Shown one piece after another: positions 7,823 through 16,300 of a stretch of DNA of 43,075 nt. A program made the translations under genes and the position numbers. The notes beneath the pieces were generated by a model. The model saw nothing but the letters and a program-made list of their open reading frames with translations. It ran no database searches and was not told where the DNA came from. The stretch's first letter is position 1, and each line of letters begins with the position of its first letter. Source of the DNA: Flavonifractor sp. An306 (lineage in GTDB: Bacteria; Bacillota; Clostridia; Oscillospirales; Oscillospiraceae). The stretch lies in the NCBI RefSeq assembly GCF_002159455.1, contig NZ_NFIQ01000031.1, positions 1-43,075 of the forward strand, in the 5' to 3' direction.

Positions 7823-8701
7823 TCACCCCTTCAGGTCGATGCCGCTGGCCTTTTTGTCCAGCATGGTCTTGATGAGCTCGGCGATGTGGGCCCCTGCCTC
7901 CACGGCGGTGGTGCCCCCCTTGTGGATGTTGGAGATCACCGTCCGCTTGGACTCGGGTATGCCGATGTGGGGCTTGTAGGTCAGGTAGGCGGACATGGAC
8001 TCCGCCGTCACCAGCCCCGGCCGCTCTCCCACCAGCATGCACACCACCTCCGCCCCGGTGAGGTCCCCGATGTGGTCGGAGGCCCCCACCCGGCAGTACT
8101 TCACATAGAGCACCGGGCCGCCCTCCAGGCTGTAGGCCTTCAGCCCCGCCCGGATGGCCTGGAGGCAGTCCACCGCGTTGGCCTCGATGGCGGCGGAGCT
8201 GAGTCCGTCCCCCACCACCAGGGCGATTTTGGGATTGGAGCCAAATGTTTTTTTGATGATGGCCTGATTCTGCTCGTCAAACCGCCTGCCCCGGTCCGGG
8301 CGTGTCAAGTATTCGTCCTTGCTCTGGCACAGGGTCTGGACGGGGGTAAAGCCGTTCTGGGGGGCGAATTCGTCGGGCACGTGGGAGAACACCGAGTCCT
8401 GGGCGGCGGCGTGGTCGGCCCGCATCCGCAGCATGGACAGGGTGCGGTACCGGGCCCCCGCCCGGCCCAGGCCCAGGCGAGCGGGGGTCTTTTTCTTCAG
8501 CTCCCGAAAGGCCGTTTCATTCCGGGGGTTTTGGACCAGATACTGCCCCCGCAGGTCGGTCTGGGTGATGTCCTCCAGGCAGCCGCTGGAGGGCTCCGCC
8601 GGGGCGTGGGAGGGTTGGGCGGTTTTCACCGGCTCCTGCCCCGCCAGCTCCAGCACCATCCGCTCCACCAGGGAGCGCAGTTCTTGTTCGTTCAAGCGCA
8701 A
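7823..8701 (-). CDS. eutC: Ethanolamine ammonia-lyase small subunit EutC
   Basis: This is the 292-residue small subunit of adenosylcobalamin-dependent ethanolamine ammonia-lyase, which with EutB splits ethanolamine into acetaldehyde and ammonia. Recognisable blocks are [82 protein letters not shown] and [19 protein letters not shown]. The N-terminal residues 3-20 ([17 protein letters not shown]) form a predicted amphipathic helix followed by a Pro-rich linker, as in encapsulation peptides. The gene is seven bases behind eutB. Confidence 0.97.
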   Translation of the reverse strand: MRLNEQELRSLVERMVLELAGQEPVKTAQPSHAPAEPSSGCLEDITQTDLRGQYLVQNPRNETAFRELKKKTPARLGLGRAGARYRTLSMLRMRADHAAAQDSVFSHVPDEFAPQNGFTPVQTLCQSKDEYLTRPDRGRRFDEQNQAIIKKTFGSNPKIALVVGDGLSSAAIEANAVDCLQAIRAGLKAYSLEGGPVLYVKYCRVGASDHIGDLTGAEVVCMLVGERPGLVTAESMSAYLTYKPHIGIPESKRTVISNIHKGGTTAVEAGAHIAELIKTMLDKKASGIDLKG

Positions 8702-8708
8702 AACCTCC

Positions 8709-10073
8709 TTATGCCAGCAGCACCGACGCGTCCCCCGCCAGGGCGGTCAGCTTGCCGTTCTCCACAAAGCCCATGTCCTCCAGCCAGCGCTGGAAGGGGG
8801 GAATGGCGGTGAGGCCGAAGATCTCCCGCAGGGCGGCGGTCTCGTGGAAGCCGGTGGTCTGGTAGTTGAGCATCACGTCGTCCCCGTGGGGGATGCCCAT
8901 AAAATAGTTGCATCCGGCGGCGGTGAGGAGCACCGCCAGGTCCTCGATATCGTTCTGGTCGGCCTTCATGTGGTTGGTGTAGCAGGCATCGCACCCCATG
9001 GGGATGCCGGTGAGCTTGCCCATAAAGTGGTCCTCCAGTCCCGCCCGGATCACCTGCTTGGAGTTGTACAGATATTCCGGGCCGATGAAGCCCACTACCG
9101 TGTTTACCAGATAGGGCTGGAACCGCTTGGCAAAGCCGTAGCACCGGGCCTCCATCACCAGCTGGTCCGCCCCGTGGTGGGCCTCGGAGGAGAGCTCAGA
9201 GCCCTGGCCAGTCTCAAAGTACATCACGTTGGGCCCCACGGCGGTACCCTCCTTCAGGGCCAGCTGACGGGCCTCCTCAATGAGCCTGCCGTCCAGACCG
9301 AAGGCCTCGTTGCCCTTCTGGGATCCGGCGATAGACTGGAAGATCAGGTCGCAGGGGGCCCCCTTCCGCACTGCCTCCATCTGGGTGGTGACGTGGGCCA
9401 GCACGCAGATCTGGGTGGGGATGTTCCAGCGGTTGCGCACCTCGTGGAACCGGTCCAGCACCCGGCGCACGCTCTCCACGCTGTCGTCCACCGGGTTCAG
9501 GCCCAGCACCGCGTCCCCCGCCCCGTAGGTCAGCCCCTCCAGCAGGGAGGCCAGGATGCCGTCCGGGTCGTCGGTGGGGTGGTTGGGCTGGAGCCGGCAG
9601 GACAGGGTGCCCGGCAGGCCGATGGTGGTATTGCAGTGGGCGGTGACCTTGATCTTTTTGGCGGCGTAGATCAGGTCCATGTTGCTCATCAGCTTGGTCA
9701 CCGCGGCGATCATCTCCGCCGTCAGCCCCCGGCTCACCCACCGGATGGCGTCCCCGTCGTGGTTCTCTGCCAATAACCACTCCCGCAGCTCGGATACCGT
9801 CCAGTTCTTGATCTGGTCGTAAATCTTCTCGTTCACGTCGTCCTGGATGATGCGGGTGACCTCGTCCTCCTCATAGGGGACGGCGGGGTGGTTGCGCAGG
9901 TCGGCCAGGGTCAGGTTGGCCACCACCACCTTGGCCGCCACCCGCTCCTCGGCGTTTTCGGCGGCGATCCCCGCCAGCCGATCCCCCGACTTCTCCTCAT
10001 TGGCTTTGGCCAGGGCGTCTTTCACCGACTTGAATTCGTAGACATGCCCCAGCAGCTTGGTCTTGAGTATCAT
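8709..10073 (-). CDS. eutB: Ethanolamine ammonia-lyase large subunit EutB
   Basis: This is the 454-residue large, catalytic subunit of ethanolamine ammonia-lyase, a TIM-barrel that holds substrate and adenosylcobalamin. Landmarks are [31 protein letters not shown], the [27 protein letters not shown] core, [39 protein letters not shown] and the C-terminal [39 protein letters not shown]. Length equals the family norm. AAAGGAG lies just before the ATG. The gene sits between eutA and eutC as in most eut loci. Confidence 0.98.
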   Translation of the reverse strand: MILKTKLLGHVYEFKSVKDALAKANEEKSGDRLAGIAAENAEERVAAKVVVANLTLADLRNHPAVPYEEDEVTRIIQDDVNEKIYDQIKNWTVSELREWLLAENHDGDAIRWVSRGLTAEMIAAVTKLMSNMDLIYAAKKIKVTAHCNTTIGLPGTLSCRLQPNHPTDDPDGILASLLEGLTYGAGDAVLGLNPVDDSVESVRRVLDRFHEVRNRWNIPTQICVLAHVTTQMEAVRKGAPCDLIFQSIAGSQKGNEAFGLDGRLIEEARQLALKEGTAVGPNVMYFETGQGSELSSEAHHGADQLVMEARCYGFAKRFQPYLVNTVVGFIGPEYLYNSKQVIRAGLEDHFMGKLTGIPMGCDACYTNHMKADQNDIEDLAVLLTAAGCNYFMGIPHGDDVMLNYQTTGFHETAALREIFGLTAIPPFQRWLEDMGFVENGKLTALAGDASVLLA

Positions 10074-10091
10074 GTGATCGCTCCTTTGCGG

Positions 10092-11507
10092 CTACGATTT
10101 GTGAAATGCAATGGTTTTGATAACAACAGGTAATACCGTGCCCCCGGCCACCGGGGCCCCGATGTCCATATAGTCCCCGTTGTCCACCCCCACCCCGTCC
10201 AGACAGAGCAGGGGGCCGGTGCACAGGGCGGCCATGGCCTGCCCCAGCACCTTGGCCTGGTCGGCCTCCACCGCCACAATGGGCACAAAGCCCGCCCGGC
10301 GCAGAGGCTCCAGACCCCGGACCACACCCTGGGCCAGTTCCTGCACCCGGGCGTAGCTGGGATTTTGCTCCCCCCGGAGGGCCAGCACCAGCTGGGTCAG
10401 CCCCTCCTGATCGGCGTACCAGCCCAGTTTGTCCACAATGCGCTCCGCCAATTCCTCCGCCGTGCCGGTTTCCTCCCGGGCGGTCAGCTTGAGAATAGGC
10501 AGGCTTTTCAGGGGAAAGGTAATATCCCGGTAGAAAATGGTGGAGCCGGACAGGTCGGTGGCGTGGCTCCCCGCCCCCACCACCGTGGCCCGGATGGTCT
10601 CCGCACCCTGGAACCGGCCCACTCGCTGAAAGGCCGGGGAGGCGGCGATGGCCTTCCCCAGCAGCACCCCAATATCCCCATAGGCCAGCCAGTTTTCCGG
10701 CGGGTGGTAGATGCAGTCGGCCACACCCCCGGAAAAGGACACCACCGGGACGGCCTCTGCCGTCCAGCTGGTGCCCTGGGTGAGAAAGGCGTCCAACCGG
10801 TCCCGGCCGGGCCGCAGGCCTGCCGCCTGCTCCAGGGCCTCCACCATGATCTGAATGACGGGGGCCAGCCCCTCCGGCGTGGCCAGCTCCCCCACCGCCG
10901 GGGCGGGGCACCCGGCCCGGGCCAGCACCGGCGACACGTAGGTCACCCGCCCGCCGGGGTCCAGCTTGATGAGCCGCCCGCCCACGTCCAGGCAGCCGGT
11001 GGACAGCAGCTCCCCGTGGGCGTATTTGGCCAGGTTGGAGGTGCCGCCGCCGATATCAAAGTGTAATACGGTGGTGTGATGCTCCTTGGAGTATTCGTCC
11101 GCCCCTGCTCCCCGGGCGGCCAGGATGGACTCCAGGTCGGGCCCGGCGGTGGCGACCACGAAATCCCCGGCAAACTCCGACAGGGCGGAGAGCACCTCCC
11201 GGGCGTTCTCCTTCCGGGCGGTCTCCCCGGTGATGATCACCGCCCCGGTGTCCACCTGAGCGGGGGAGAAGCCCGACTTGCGGTACTCCCCGGCCACGAT
11301 GTTCCGTACCCCGGCGGCGTCGATGACGGTATCGGACAGCAGGGGAGTGAAGTGGATATCCGAGCGGTAGAGCACCTGCCGGTCCGAGATGGCCACCCGG
11401 GGCACCGTGAAGGGGGCGGCCCGGTTCTCCAGGGTGAGCCGGGACAGGATCAGCTGGGTGGTGCTGGTGCCGATGTCGATGCCCACCGAGAGCAGCTGCT
11501 CTCCCAT
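10092..11507 (-). CDS. eutA: Ethanolamine ammonia-lyase reactivating factor EutA
   Basis: This 471-residue EutA is an ASKHA-fold ATPase that exchanges damaged cobalamin out of EutBC. It begins MGEQLLSVGIDIGTSTTQLILS (phosphate-1 loop) and contains ITGETARKENAREVLSALSEFAGDFVVATAGPD, HFDIGGGTSNLAKYAHGELLSTGCLDVGGRLI and VSFSGGVADCIY. The same frame is open farther upstream, but ATG 11507 is chosen because homology begins there and the codon overlaps the eutG stop by one base (TGATGG). The upstream reading is antisense-frame noise within eutG. Confidence 0.96.
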   Translation of the reverse strand: MGEQLLSVGIDIGTSTTQLILSRLTLENRAAPFTVPRVAISDRQVLYRSDIHFTPLLSDTVIDAAGVRNIVAGEYRKSGFSPAQVDTGAVIITGETARKENAREVLSALSEFAGDFVVATAGPDLESILAARGAGADEYSKEHHTTVLHFDIGGGTSNLAKYAHGELLSTGCLDVGGRLIKLDPGGRVTYVSPVLARAGCPAPAVGELATPEGLAPVIQIMVEALEQAAGLRPGRDRLDAFLTQGTSWTAEAVPVVSFSGGVADCIYHPPENWLAYGDIGVLLGKAIAASPAFQRVGRFQGAETIRATVVGAGSHATDLSGSTIFYRDITFPLKSLPILKLTAREETGTAEELAERIVDKLGWYADQEGLTQLVLALRGEQNPSYARVQELAQGVVRGLEPLRRAGFVPIVAVEADQAKVLGQAMAALCTGPLLCLDGVGVDNGDYMDIGAPVAGGTVLPVVIKTIAFHKS

Positions 11508-12598
11508 CAGACCAGCTCCTTCAGCAGGCCCTTCACGTCCTGGGCGGTGGCGGGCCTGGGGTTGGAGGGGGTGCACAGGTCGGCCAGGGCGGCGGCGGCG
11601 ATGGCGTCGGAGTCGGCCTTCACGGTCTTGCCGTCCACCCCGCAGGAGGATAGCCGCTGGGGCTGGCCCAGCTGGCTGCGCAGCCGGTTGAGGCCGAAGA
11701 TCAGGGACCGGCTGGTGGGGGAGAGGCCGCACAGCTGGGCCAGGCGGGCGTATTTTTTGGCGGCCTGGGGCTGGGCGGCGTTGAAGGCCACCACATGGGG
11801 GAGGAGCATGGCGTTGAGCCGCCCGTGGGGCACGTGGTAGCGGCCCCCCAGGGCGTGGGCCATGCCGTGGCACAGCCCCAGCCCGGCGGCGTTGAAGGCC
11901 ATCCCCGCCAGGTTGGAGGCCAGCAGCATGTCCGCCTTGGCCTCGCTCTCCCCCTTGGCATCATAGGCGGGGCGGAGGTTCTGGAAGGCCAGCACAAAGG
12001 CCTTCTCCGCCAGAGCGTCGGTGTACACCGTGGCCTTGTTGGCCACGTAGGCCTCGGCGGCGTGGGCCAGCACGTCCATGCCGGTGTCCGCCGTCACCGC
12101 CGGGGGCACCCCCTTCAGAAAGCCCGGGTCCAGCACCGCCTGGTGGGGGAGCAGGCTGTCGTCCACCAGGGGGTACTTGACCCCCTTCTCGCTGTCGGTG
12201 AGCACGGCGAAGGAGGTGACCTCCGACCCGGTGCCGGCGGTGGTGGGCACCGCGTACACCCGGATCTCCCCCGGCGCCCCCATCTTCTTGCCGAACTCCA
12301 CCATGGCCTTGGCGCAGTCCATGGCCGAGCCGCCCCCAAAGGCCACCACCGCCTGGGGCTTGAAGTTGGCCAGCTTCCGGGCCCCCTGGGCCACCATCAC
12401 CAGCGGCGGGTCGGGGACCACGTCGGTGTACTTCTCCACGGTGCAGCCCTTCAGACGGGCCAGCACCTGGTCCAGCAGGCCGGACCGGGCCAGAAAATCG
12501 TCGGTGATCACCATCACCCGCTGCCCGGCCAGCTCCTCCAGAGCGGCCAGAGCGTCGTTGCCAAAGGAAATGGCTGTTTTCAGCTGAAATCGTTCCAT
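11507..12598 (-). CDS. eutG: Iron-containing alcohol dehydrogenase EutG
   Basis: This 363-residue group III Fe-dependent alcohol dehydrogenase would reduce acetaldehyde to ethanol and recycle NADH. It has the nucleotide-binding VAFGGGSAMDCAKAMVEFGKK, the TTAGTGSEVTSFAVL segment, and metal-site blocks TGMDVLAHAAEAYVANK and GLCHGMAHALGGRYHVPHG. ATG 12598 is preferred over an upstream in-frame start because MERFQLKTAISFGNDAL is where homology begins; the ribosome site is weak (AGGGGG close by, AAGGAAG farther). It is the first gene of the eut block in this window. No convincing promoter was found in 12599-12681. Confidence 0.95.
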   Translation of the reverse strand: MERFQLKTAISFGNDALAALEELAGQRVMVITDDFLARSGLLDQVLARLKGCTVEKYTDVVPDPPLVMVAQGARKLANFKPQAVVAFGGGSAMDCAKAMVEFGKKMGAPGEIRVYAVPTTAGTGSEVTSFAVLTDSEKGVKYPLVDDSLLPHQAVLDPGFLKGVPPAVTADTGMDVLAHAAEAYVANKATVYTDALAEKAFVLAFQNLRPAYDAKGESEAKADMLLASNLAGMAFNAAGLGLCHGMAHALGGRYHVPHGRLNAMLLPHVVAFNAAQPQAAKKYARLAQLCGLSPTSRSLIFGLNRLRSQLGQPQRLSSCGVDGKTVKADSDAIAAAALADLCTPSNPRPATAQDVKGLLKELV

Positions 12599-12681
12599 GG
12601 GCGCCCCCTGTTTCTTCCTTGATGGGGTTAGTATGTCAGGCAATGGACGGATTATGCAGGCCCTTGCGGGCAAAAACGCGC

Positions 12682-12714
12682 AAAAAAAGACCCCGGCGGC
12701 GTACCGTCGGGGTC
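12682..12714 (-). terminator. Intrinsic terminator upstream of the eut block
   Basis: On the minus strand GACCCCG pairs with CGGGGTC, enclosing a CGG/CCG extension and a TACG loop, followed by seven T. It ends the ylbJ/small-protein transcript and separates it from eutG. Confidence 0.85.
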
Positions 12715-12724
12715 AAACAGCTGG

Positions 12725-12934
12725 TTATAGTTTGAAATCTTCATCTTTAAGGGCGCTGAAATCCGGGGCCGTGGGCAGGGGCGGCACCCGCTTGAGCGGG
12801 TCGTACCGGAACGACCGGCAGCTCCCGGCGGGGGTCACCACACCCTTCTTGGGGCAGAGGATCTGCTCCCCCTCCAGCGGCGTTCCACGCTTGCAGTAGG
12901 CGCAGCGGGGCTCGATTTTCTTTTGAAACAGCAT
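12725..12934 (-). CDS. Small conserved cysteine-rich protein
   Basis: This is a 69-residue protein starting at ATG 12934 (MLFQKKIEPRCAYCKRGTPL). It has two cysteine pairs, CAYC and, later, CPKKG...GSC, spaced as in a small zinc-binding domain, followed by RSFRYDPLKRVPP. I recall closely similar small proteins in clostridial genomes, but no function is known. It follows ylbJ by 29 bases in the same direction and is closed by the terminator at 12682-12714. The frame continues far upstream as an antisense-type reading through ylbJ, which I discount. Confidence 0.8.
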   Translation of the reverse strand: MLFQKKIEPRCAYCKRGTPLEGEQILCPKKGVVTPAGSCRSFRYDPLKRVPPLPTAPDFSALKDEDFKL

Positions 12935-12963
12935 GGGACAACGCCTCCCTTTTCTGCTTACCA

Positions 12964-14145
12964 TTATAGCATGGAGCGCCGCCGCTTGCCAAGGCCTTTT
13001 CTGGCCGCTGCCGCCGCCACCAGGAAAAAGAACAGGAACACCACCCAGGCGCACACCACCGACAAAACCAGGGCGCTGGAGAAGTCGGTGTCCGCGATGT
13101 CGGCCACCTGCTGGGCCAGGTAGGCGGATACCTCCGCGTCCAGAGGTACCACCCGGGCCAGACCGGCGGTGAACAAGGCGGCCAGGCCGCCGTGGAGCAG
13201 CTTGCCCATCAGGTAGGTGCGGGGGGACAGGCCGCTGTCCCCCAGAAAGGAGAGCACCTGACAGTGGACGGAGATGCCCGCCCACCCCAGCATAAAGGCC
13301 GCCATGGTCAGCCGTCCGGTGAGGGTGCCGTCCCCCGACAGGGTCCACACCCCGGAGGAGATCTCCACCACGCCGGTGAGCAGCCGCTGGGCCCACTCCG
13401 CCGTCATGCCGAAGGGGGCCAGGACCGTCCCCAGCGCCTTGGCCAGGCCGGGGAGAAAGCCGGAGGTCACCAGCATCTGGATCACCACCGTGAAAAACAC
13501 CACAAAGGCGCAGATATTCAGGGTGGAGAGGAAGGAATTTTTCACCGCCCCGGTAAAGGCGGCGGTAAACCGCTGGGCCTTGAAGGGGGGCGCCGTCCCG
13601 CCCCGCCGCCCCTCCTCCCGGCGGCCGTAGAAGCGGAACAGGATCCCAATGCACACCGAGGCCAGGGCGTGGGCGGCGCAGAGGAGCACCCCTACCCGGC
13701 TGCTGGCGAACACACCCGCGCCCACCACCCCCAGGATGAAGGCGGGGCCAGAGTTGTTGCAGAAGGCCAGCAGCCGCTCCGCCTCGGTCTTGGTACACAT
13801 GCCGTTGCGGTACAGGCCGATGGCCGTGGTGGCCCCCACCGGATAGCCGCCGATAAAGCCCAGGGCGAAGGCGGAGGCGCAGGCTCCGCTGACGTTGAAC
13901 AGGGGCCGCATCAGCCCCTCCAGCAGCCGGCCCAGGTAGCCCGCCAGCCCCAACTCCACCACCAGGGAGGAGAGCACGAAAAAGGGGAACAGGGAGGGGA
14001 TGATCACGTTGCCGCACAGCTTCAGGCCGGTACGGGCCGCCTCCATGGACGCCTGGGGATAGAGCAGCAGCGCCAGGGTGGCCGCCACCAGCCCCACCCC
14101 CAAAAGCAGATCCCGCGCCCCTTGTTTGGACAACAGTCTGGACAT
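12964..14145 (-). CDS. ylbJ: YlbJ-like sporulation integral membrane protein
   Basis: This is a 393-residue polytopic membrane protein of the YlbJ/nucleoside-recognition (Gate) family. In Bacillus ylbJ is a sporulation gene needed for normal spores. Visible features are about eight hydrophobic helices, NVIIPSLFPFFVLSSLVVELGLAGYLGRLLEGLMRPLFNVSGACASAFALGFIGGYPVGA (Gate segment), AFCNNSGPAFILGVVGAGVF and WAGISVHCQVLSFL. ATG 14145 is chosen because GGAGGTGA lies directly before it; the in-frame codons farther upstream lack a ribosome site. It is followed by the small cysteine-rich gene. Confidence 0.88.
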   Translation of the reverse strand: MSRLLSKQGARDLLLGVGLVAATLALLLYPQASMEAARTGLKLCGNVIIPSLFPFFVLSSLVVELGLAGYLGRLLEGLMRPLFNVSGACASAFALGFIGGYPVGATTAIGLYRNGMCTKTEAERLLAFCNNSGPAFILGVVGAGVFASSRVGVLLCAAHALASVCIGILFRFYGRREEGRRGGTAPPFKAQRFTAAFTGAVKNSFLSTLNICAFVVFFTVVIQMLVTSGFLPGLAKALGTVLAPFGMTAEWAQRLLTGVVEISSGVWTLSGDGTLTGRLTMAAFMLGWAGISVHCQVLSFLGDSGLSPRTYLMGKLLHGGLAALFTAGLARVVPLDAEVSAYLAQQVADIADTDFSSALVLSVVCAWVVFLFFFLVAAAAARKGLGKRRRSML

Positions 14146-14216
14146 GGCCCTCACCTCCGTCAAGGATGCATATGCCCTTGAGAGGAAAAAGTTGCCTGTC
14201 CCACACAAAAATCAGG

Positions 14217-14813
14217 TCAGTCCTTTTGGAAGGTGCGGCTGAACAGGGTATAATCCTGCTCCAGCCGGGATAATAAGGGGTAGCTGCCCCGGTGGAGGAT
14301 CCAGTCCACCACCACGCCCCGGAAATGGCGGAAGAGAAAGTCGGCCAGCCACTCCGGGGTGCAGCCCGGCATGGGCACTCCCTCCGCCTCCATCTGCCGC
14401 AGGCACTCCAGCACCGAGCGCAGGGTGAAGCGGGTGGGGTCCATGCAGGAGGAGTCGTCGGGGGAATCCAGCCGCCGCTGGTAGTACCGGGCCACCAGCT
14501 CCCAGCCCTGCTCCTGGGTGAAGCGGGCGTAGGTGGACAAAATCAGCCACAGCCGCTGGTCTGGCGGGTCGTTTTCATGCCCCTCCAGCGCCGCCTCCAT
14601 GTGCCGGTCCAGAGGGGCGAAGCCCCGGGAGAGCAGATCCTCCTTGGAGCGGAAGTGGTGGTAAAAGGCCCCGGTGGTAATCCCCGCCCGCTGGCAGATG
14701 TCCCGCACCGATACCTTGTCAAAACTGTGCTCCCGGGCCAGCACCATGGCAGATTCCAGAATGGCCTGCTCGGTCTGCTTGGCCTGCAGCTGCCGGCGCT
14801 GATGATAGTCCAT
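14217..14813 (-). CDS. TetR/AcrR family transcriptional regulator
   Basis: This is a 198-residue TetR repressor. The N-terminal helix-turn-helix is clear: AILESAMVLAREHSFDKVSVRDICQRAGITTGAFYHHFRSKEDLL (residues about 17-61). The C-terminal ligand domain is not assignable. It is divergent from the degV-family gene, and a perfect 15-bp palindrome lies in the shared 88-base promoter region, so it probably represses itself and that gene. The inducer is unknown; regulation of a fatty-acid-binding protein hints at a lipid-like ligand, which is inference. Confidence 0.9.
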   Translation of the reverse strand: MDYHQRRQLQAKQTEQAILESAMVLAREHSFDKVSVRDICQRAGITTGAFYHHFRSKEDLLSRGFAPLDRHMEAALEGHENDPPDQRLWLILSTYARFTQEQGWELVARYYQRRLDSPDDSSCMDPTRFTLRSVLECLRQMEAEGVPMPGCTPEWLADFLFRHFRGVVVDWILHRGSYPLLSRLEQDYTLFSRTFQKD

Positions 14814-14825
14814 ATCCGCTCCCCC

Positions 14826-14855
14826 TTGACATTTCCTTTACATACCAGTTATAAT
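14826..14855 (+). promoter_or_regulatory. Sigma-A type promoter for the degV-family gene
   Basis: TTGACA (14826-14831) and TATAAT (14850-14855), both perfect consensus, are separated by 18 bases and point at the gene starting at 14902. Confidence 0.85.
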
Positions 14856-14860
14856 AATAA

Positions 14861-14875
14861 CATAACAATGTTATG
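14861..14875. promoter_or_regulatory. Palindromic operator, likely TetR site
   Basis: CATAACAATGTTATG is a perfect 7-bp inverted repeat about a central A, placed over the expected transcription start of the plus promoter. On the minus strand it lies between a TTGTCG and a TATTAT spaced 16 bases, a plausible promoter for the TetR gene itself. Confidence 0.7.
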
Positions 14876-14901
14876 CGACAATGACTTCATTATAGAGTAG
14901 G

Positions 14902-15777
14902 ATGATGACCTTGTCAAATCCGGAAAAAATCGCGCTGCTCACCGACTCCACGGCGGACCTTACCGCCGGCATGCGGGCGGGCAAGCCCATTTATACGGTG
15001 CCGCTGAAGATCATCTGTCCCGATGGGGAATTTTCCGACGGCGTGGATATCTTTGCCCAGGATGTGTACGACCGCCTGCATCGGGGGGAGCTGCCCCGCA
15101 CCTCCCTGCCCGAGGGGGGCGCGGTCAGCGACGCCCTGGACCGCATCCGGGCCGACGGGTACGAGAAGGTCATTGCCCTGATGCTCTCCGGGGGCCTGTC
15201 AGGCACCTATAATATGGTGCGCCTGCTGGCCAGCCAGCGGGAGGACCTGGAGGTGGTGGCCTTTGACTCCAAAAGCGGCTCTCTGGGGCTGGGCATCATG
15301 GTGCTCCAGCTGTGGGAGGAGATCCAGGCGGGCGCGGACTGGGACACCCTGATTTCCCAGCGGGTGCCCTTCCTGGTGGAGCACACCTTCCCCTTTTTCT
15401 CGGTGGATACCCTGGAGTATCTGTACAAGGGCGGGCGCATTGGAAAAGTGGCCGCCATGGCGGGCACCATGCTGCAGATCAAGCCCATCATCACCTTTGC
15501 CGACGACGGCCAGCTCCAGAGCGTGGCCAAGGTGCGGGGCCGCCGCCAGGTTCAGGACAAGATCGTGGACCTGATGCGCCAGCATTTCCAGCCCGGCAGG
15601 CGGTATAATCTGGGGGTTGCCAACGGCGGCGCGCCGGAGGAGATGGCCCAGCTGTCCGCCAAGGTGCGGGCCGCCTTCCCCGACTATGAGCACTGCTGGG
15701 AGGGGGCCATGGACGCCACCCTCAGCGTCTACATCGGCGACGGAGTGATCGGCGCCGGCATTCAATTTCTGGACTGA
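14902..15777 (+). CDS. DegV family fatty-acid-binding protein
   Basis: This is a 291-residue DegV-fold protein. DegV/FakB proteins bind a fatty acid and can present it to a fatty acid kinase. Visible motifs are the N-terminal IALLTDSTADL, the PLKIICPDGEFSDGVDI segment, RTSLPEGGAV, the binding-site LSGGLSGTYN and late LYKGGRIGKVAAMAGTMLQIKPIITF. The length fits. Either ATG at 14902 or 14905 could start it; the ribosome site is weak (GAGTAGG). It has its own consensus promoter and palindromic operator and is followed by a terminator, so it is monocistronic. Confidence 0.93.
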   Translation: MMTLSNPEKIALLTDSTADLTAGMRAGKPIYTVPLKIICPDGEFSDGVDIFAQDVYDRLHRGELPRTSLPEGGAVSDALDRIRADGYEKVIALMLSGGLSGTYNMVRLLASQREDLEVVAFDSKSGSLGLGIMVLQLWEEIQAGADWDTLISQRVPFLVEHTFPFFSVDTLEYLYKGGRIGKVAAMAGTMLQIKPIITFADDGQLQSVAKVRGRRQVQDKIVDLMRQHFQPGRRYNLGVANGGAPEEMAQLSAKVRAAFPDYEHCWEGAMDATLSVYIGDGVIGAGIQFLD

Positions 15778-15789
15778 ACAGGCAAGAGG

Positions 15790-15822
15790 GGGGCCGCGGC
15801 GGATGCCGCGGCCCCGCTCTTT
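15790..15822 (+). terminator. Terminator after the degV-family gene
   Basis: GGGGCCGCGGC (15790-15800) pairs perfectly with GCCGCGGCCCC (15805-15815) around GGAT, followed by a short T-rich stretch (CTCTTT). Confidence 0.75.
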
Positions 15823-15868
15823 GCGCACATTGTACCATAGGGGCGGAAAATTGGGCCGGAATCTTGGT

Positions 15869-15897
15869 TTGACAAATGGGTGGGATGGTTTTAGAAT
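15869..15897 (+). promoter_or_regulatory. Sigma-A type promoter for lrgAB
   Basis: TTGACA (15869-15874) and TAGAAT (15892-15897) are separated by 17 bases, upstream of the lrgA start. Confidence 0.8.
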
Positions 15898-15934
15898 CGG
15901 AAATTGATTTTAATACCCTGGAGGCGGCATTTCC

Positions 15935-16300
15935 GTGAAAATCATCATCCAAGTTGCCATCATTTTTTCCATATGCTGGATCAGCCAGCTTGTGGAGGCC
16001 CTGCTCCCCATTGCCTTTCCCGCCAGCGTCATCGGCATGGTGCTGCTGCTGGCGCTGCTGCTGAGCCGGGTCCTGCGGGTGGATCACATCCGGGAAAAGT
16101 CCGACTTTCTGCTGTCCAATATGGCGTTTTTTTTCATCCCCGCCGGGGTGAGCGTCATCAACTACTTTGATGTGCTGGCCAGCAATCTGCTGCCCCTGCT
16201 GGCGGTGTGCGTGGTCAGCACCGTGCTCACCTTCGGGGTGACCGCCTATGCCGTAAGCCTGACCCGGAAGCTGATGGATGGGAGGAAGAAACATGGCTGA
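15935..16300 (+). CDS. lrgA: CidA/LrgA family holin-like protein
   Basis: This 121-residue protein with four predicted membrane helices belongs to the CidA/LrgA family, small holin-like proteins that work with LrgB/CidB and have been tied to autolysis control and, in some bacteria, pyruvate transport. Family segments are AFPASVIGMVLLLALLL, the short loop VDHIREKSDFLLSNMAFFFIPAGVSVINYF, and VVSTVLTFGVTAYAV. The start is GTG 15935 with GGAGG ten bases upstream. It has a strong promoter at 15869-15897 and overlaps lrgB by eight bases. Confidence 0.92.
   Translation: MKIIIQVAIIFSICWISQLVEALLPIAFPASVIGMVLLLALLLSRVLRVDHIREKSDFLLSNMAFFFIPAGVSVINYFDVLASNLLPLLAVCVVSTVLTFGVTAYAVSLTRKLMDGRKKHG

Noticed and set aside
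11508-11873. Upstream extension of the eutA frame inside eutG
   Set aside because: The added residues are Pro/Arg-rich shadow sequence of eutG. Homology and coupling both point to ATG 11507.
12682-12720. Possible EutV/ANTAR-responsive antiterminator before eutG
   Set aside because: The terminator is real, but I could not find the paired hexaloop stems (A at loop position 1, G at position 4) that ANTAR proteins bind, and no eutVW genes are in the window. It is explained as the terminator of the preceding small gene.
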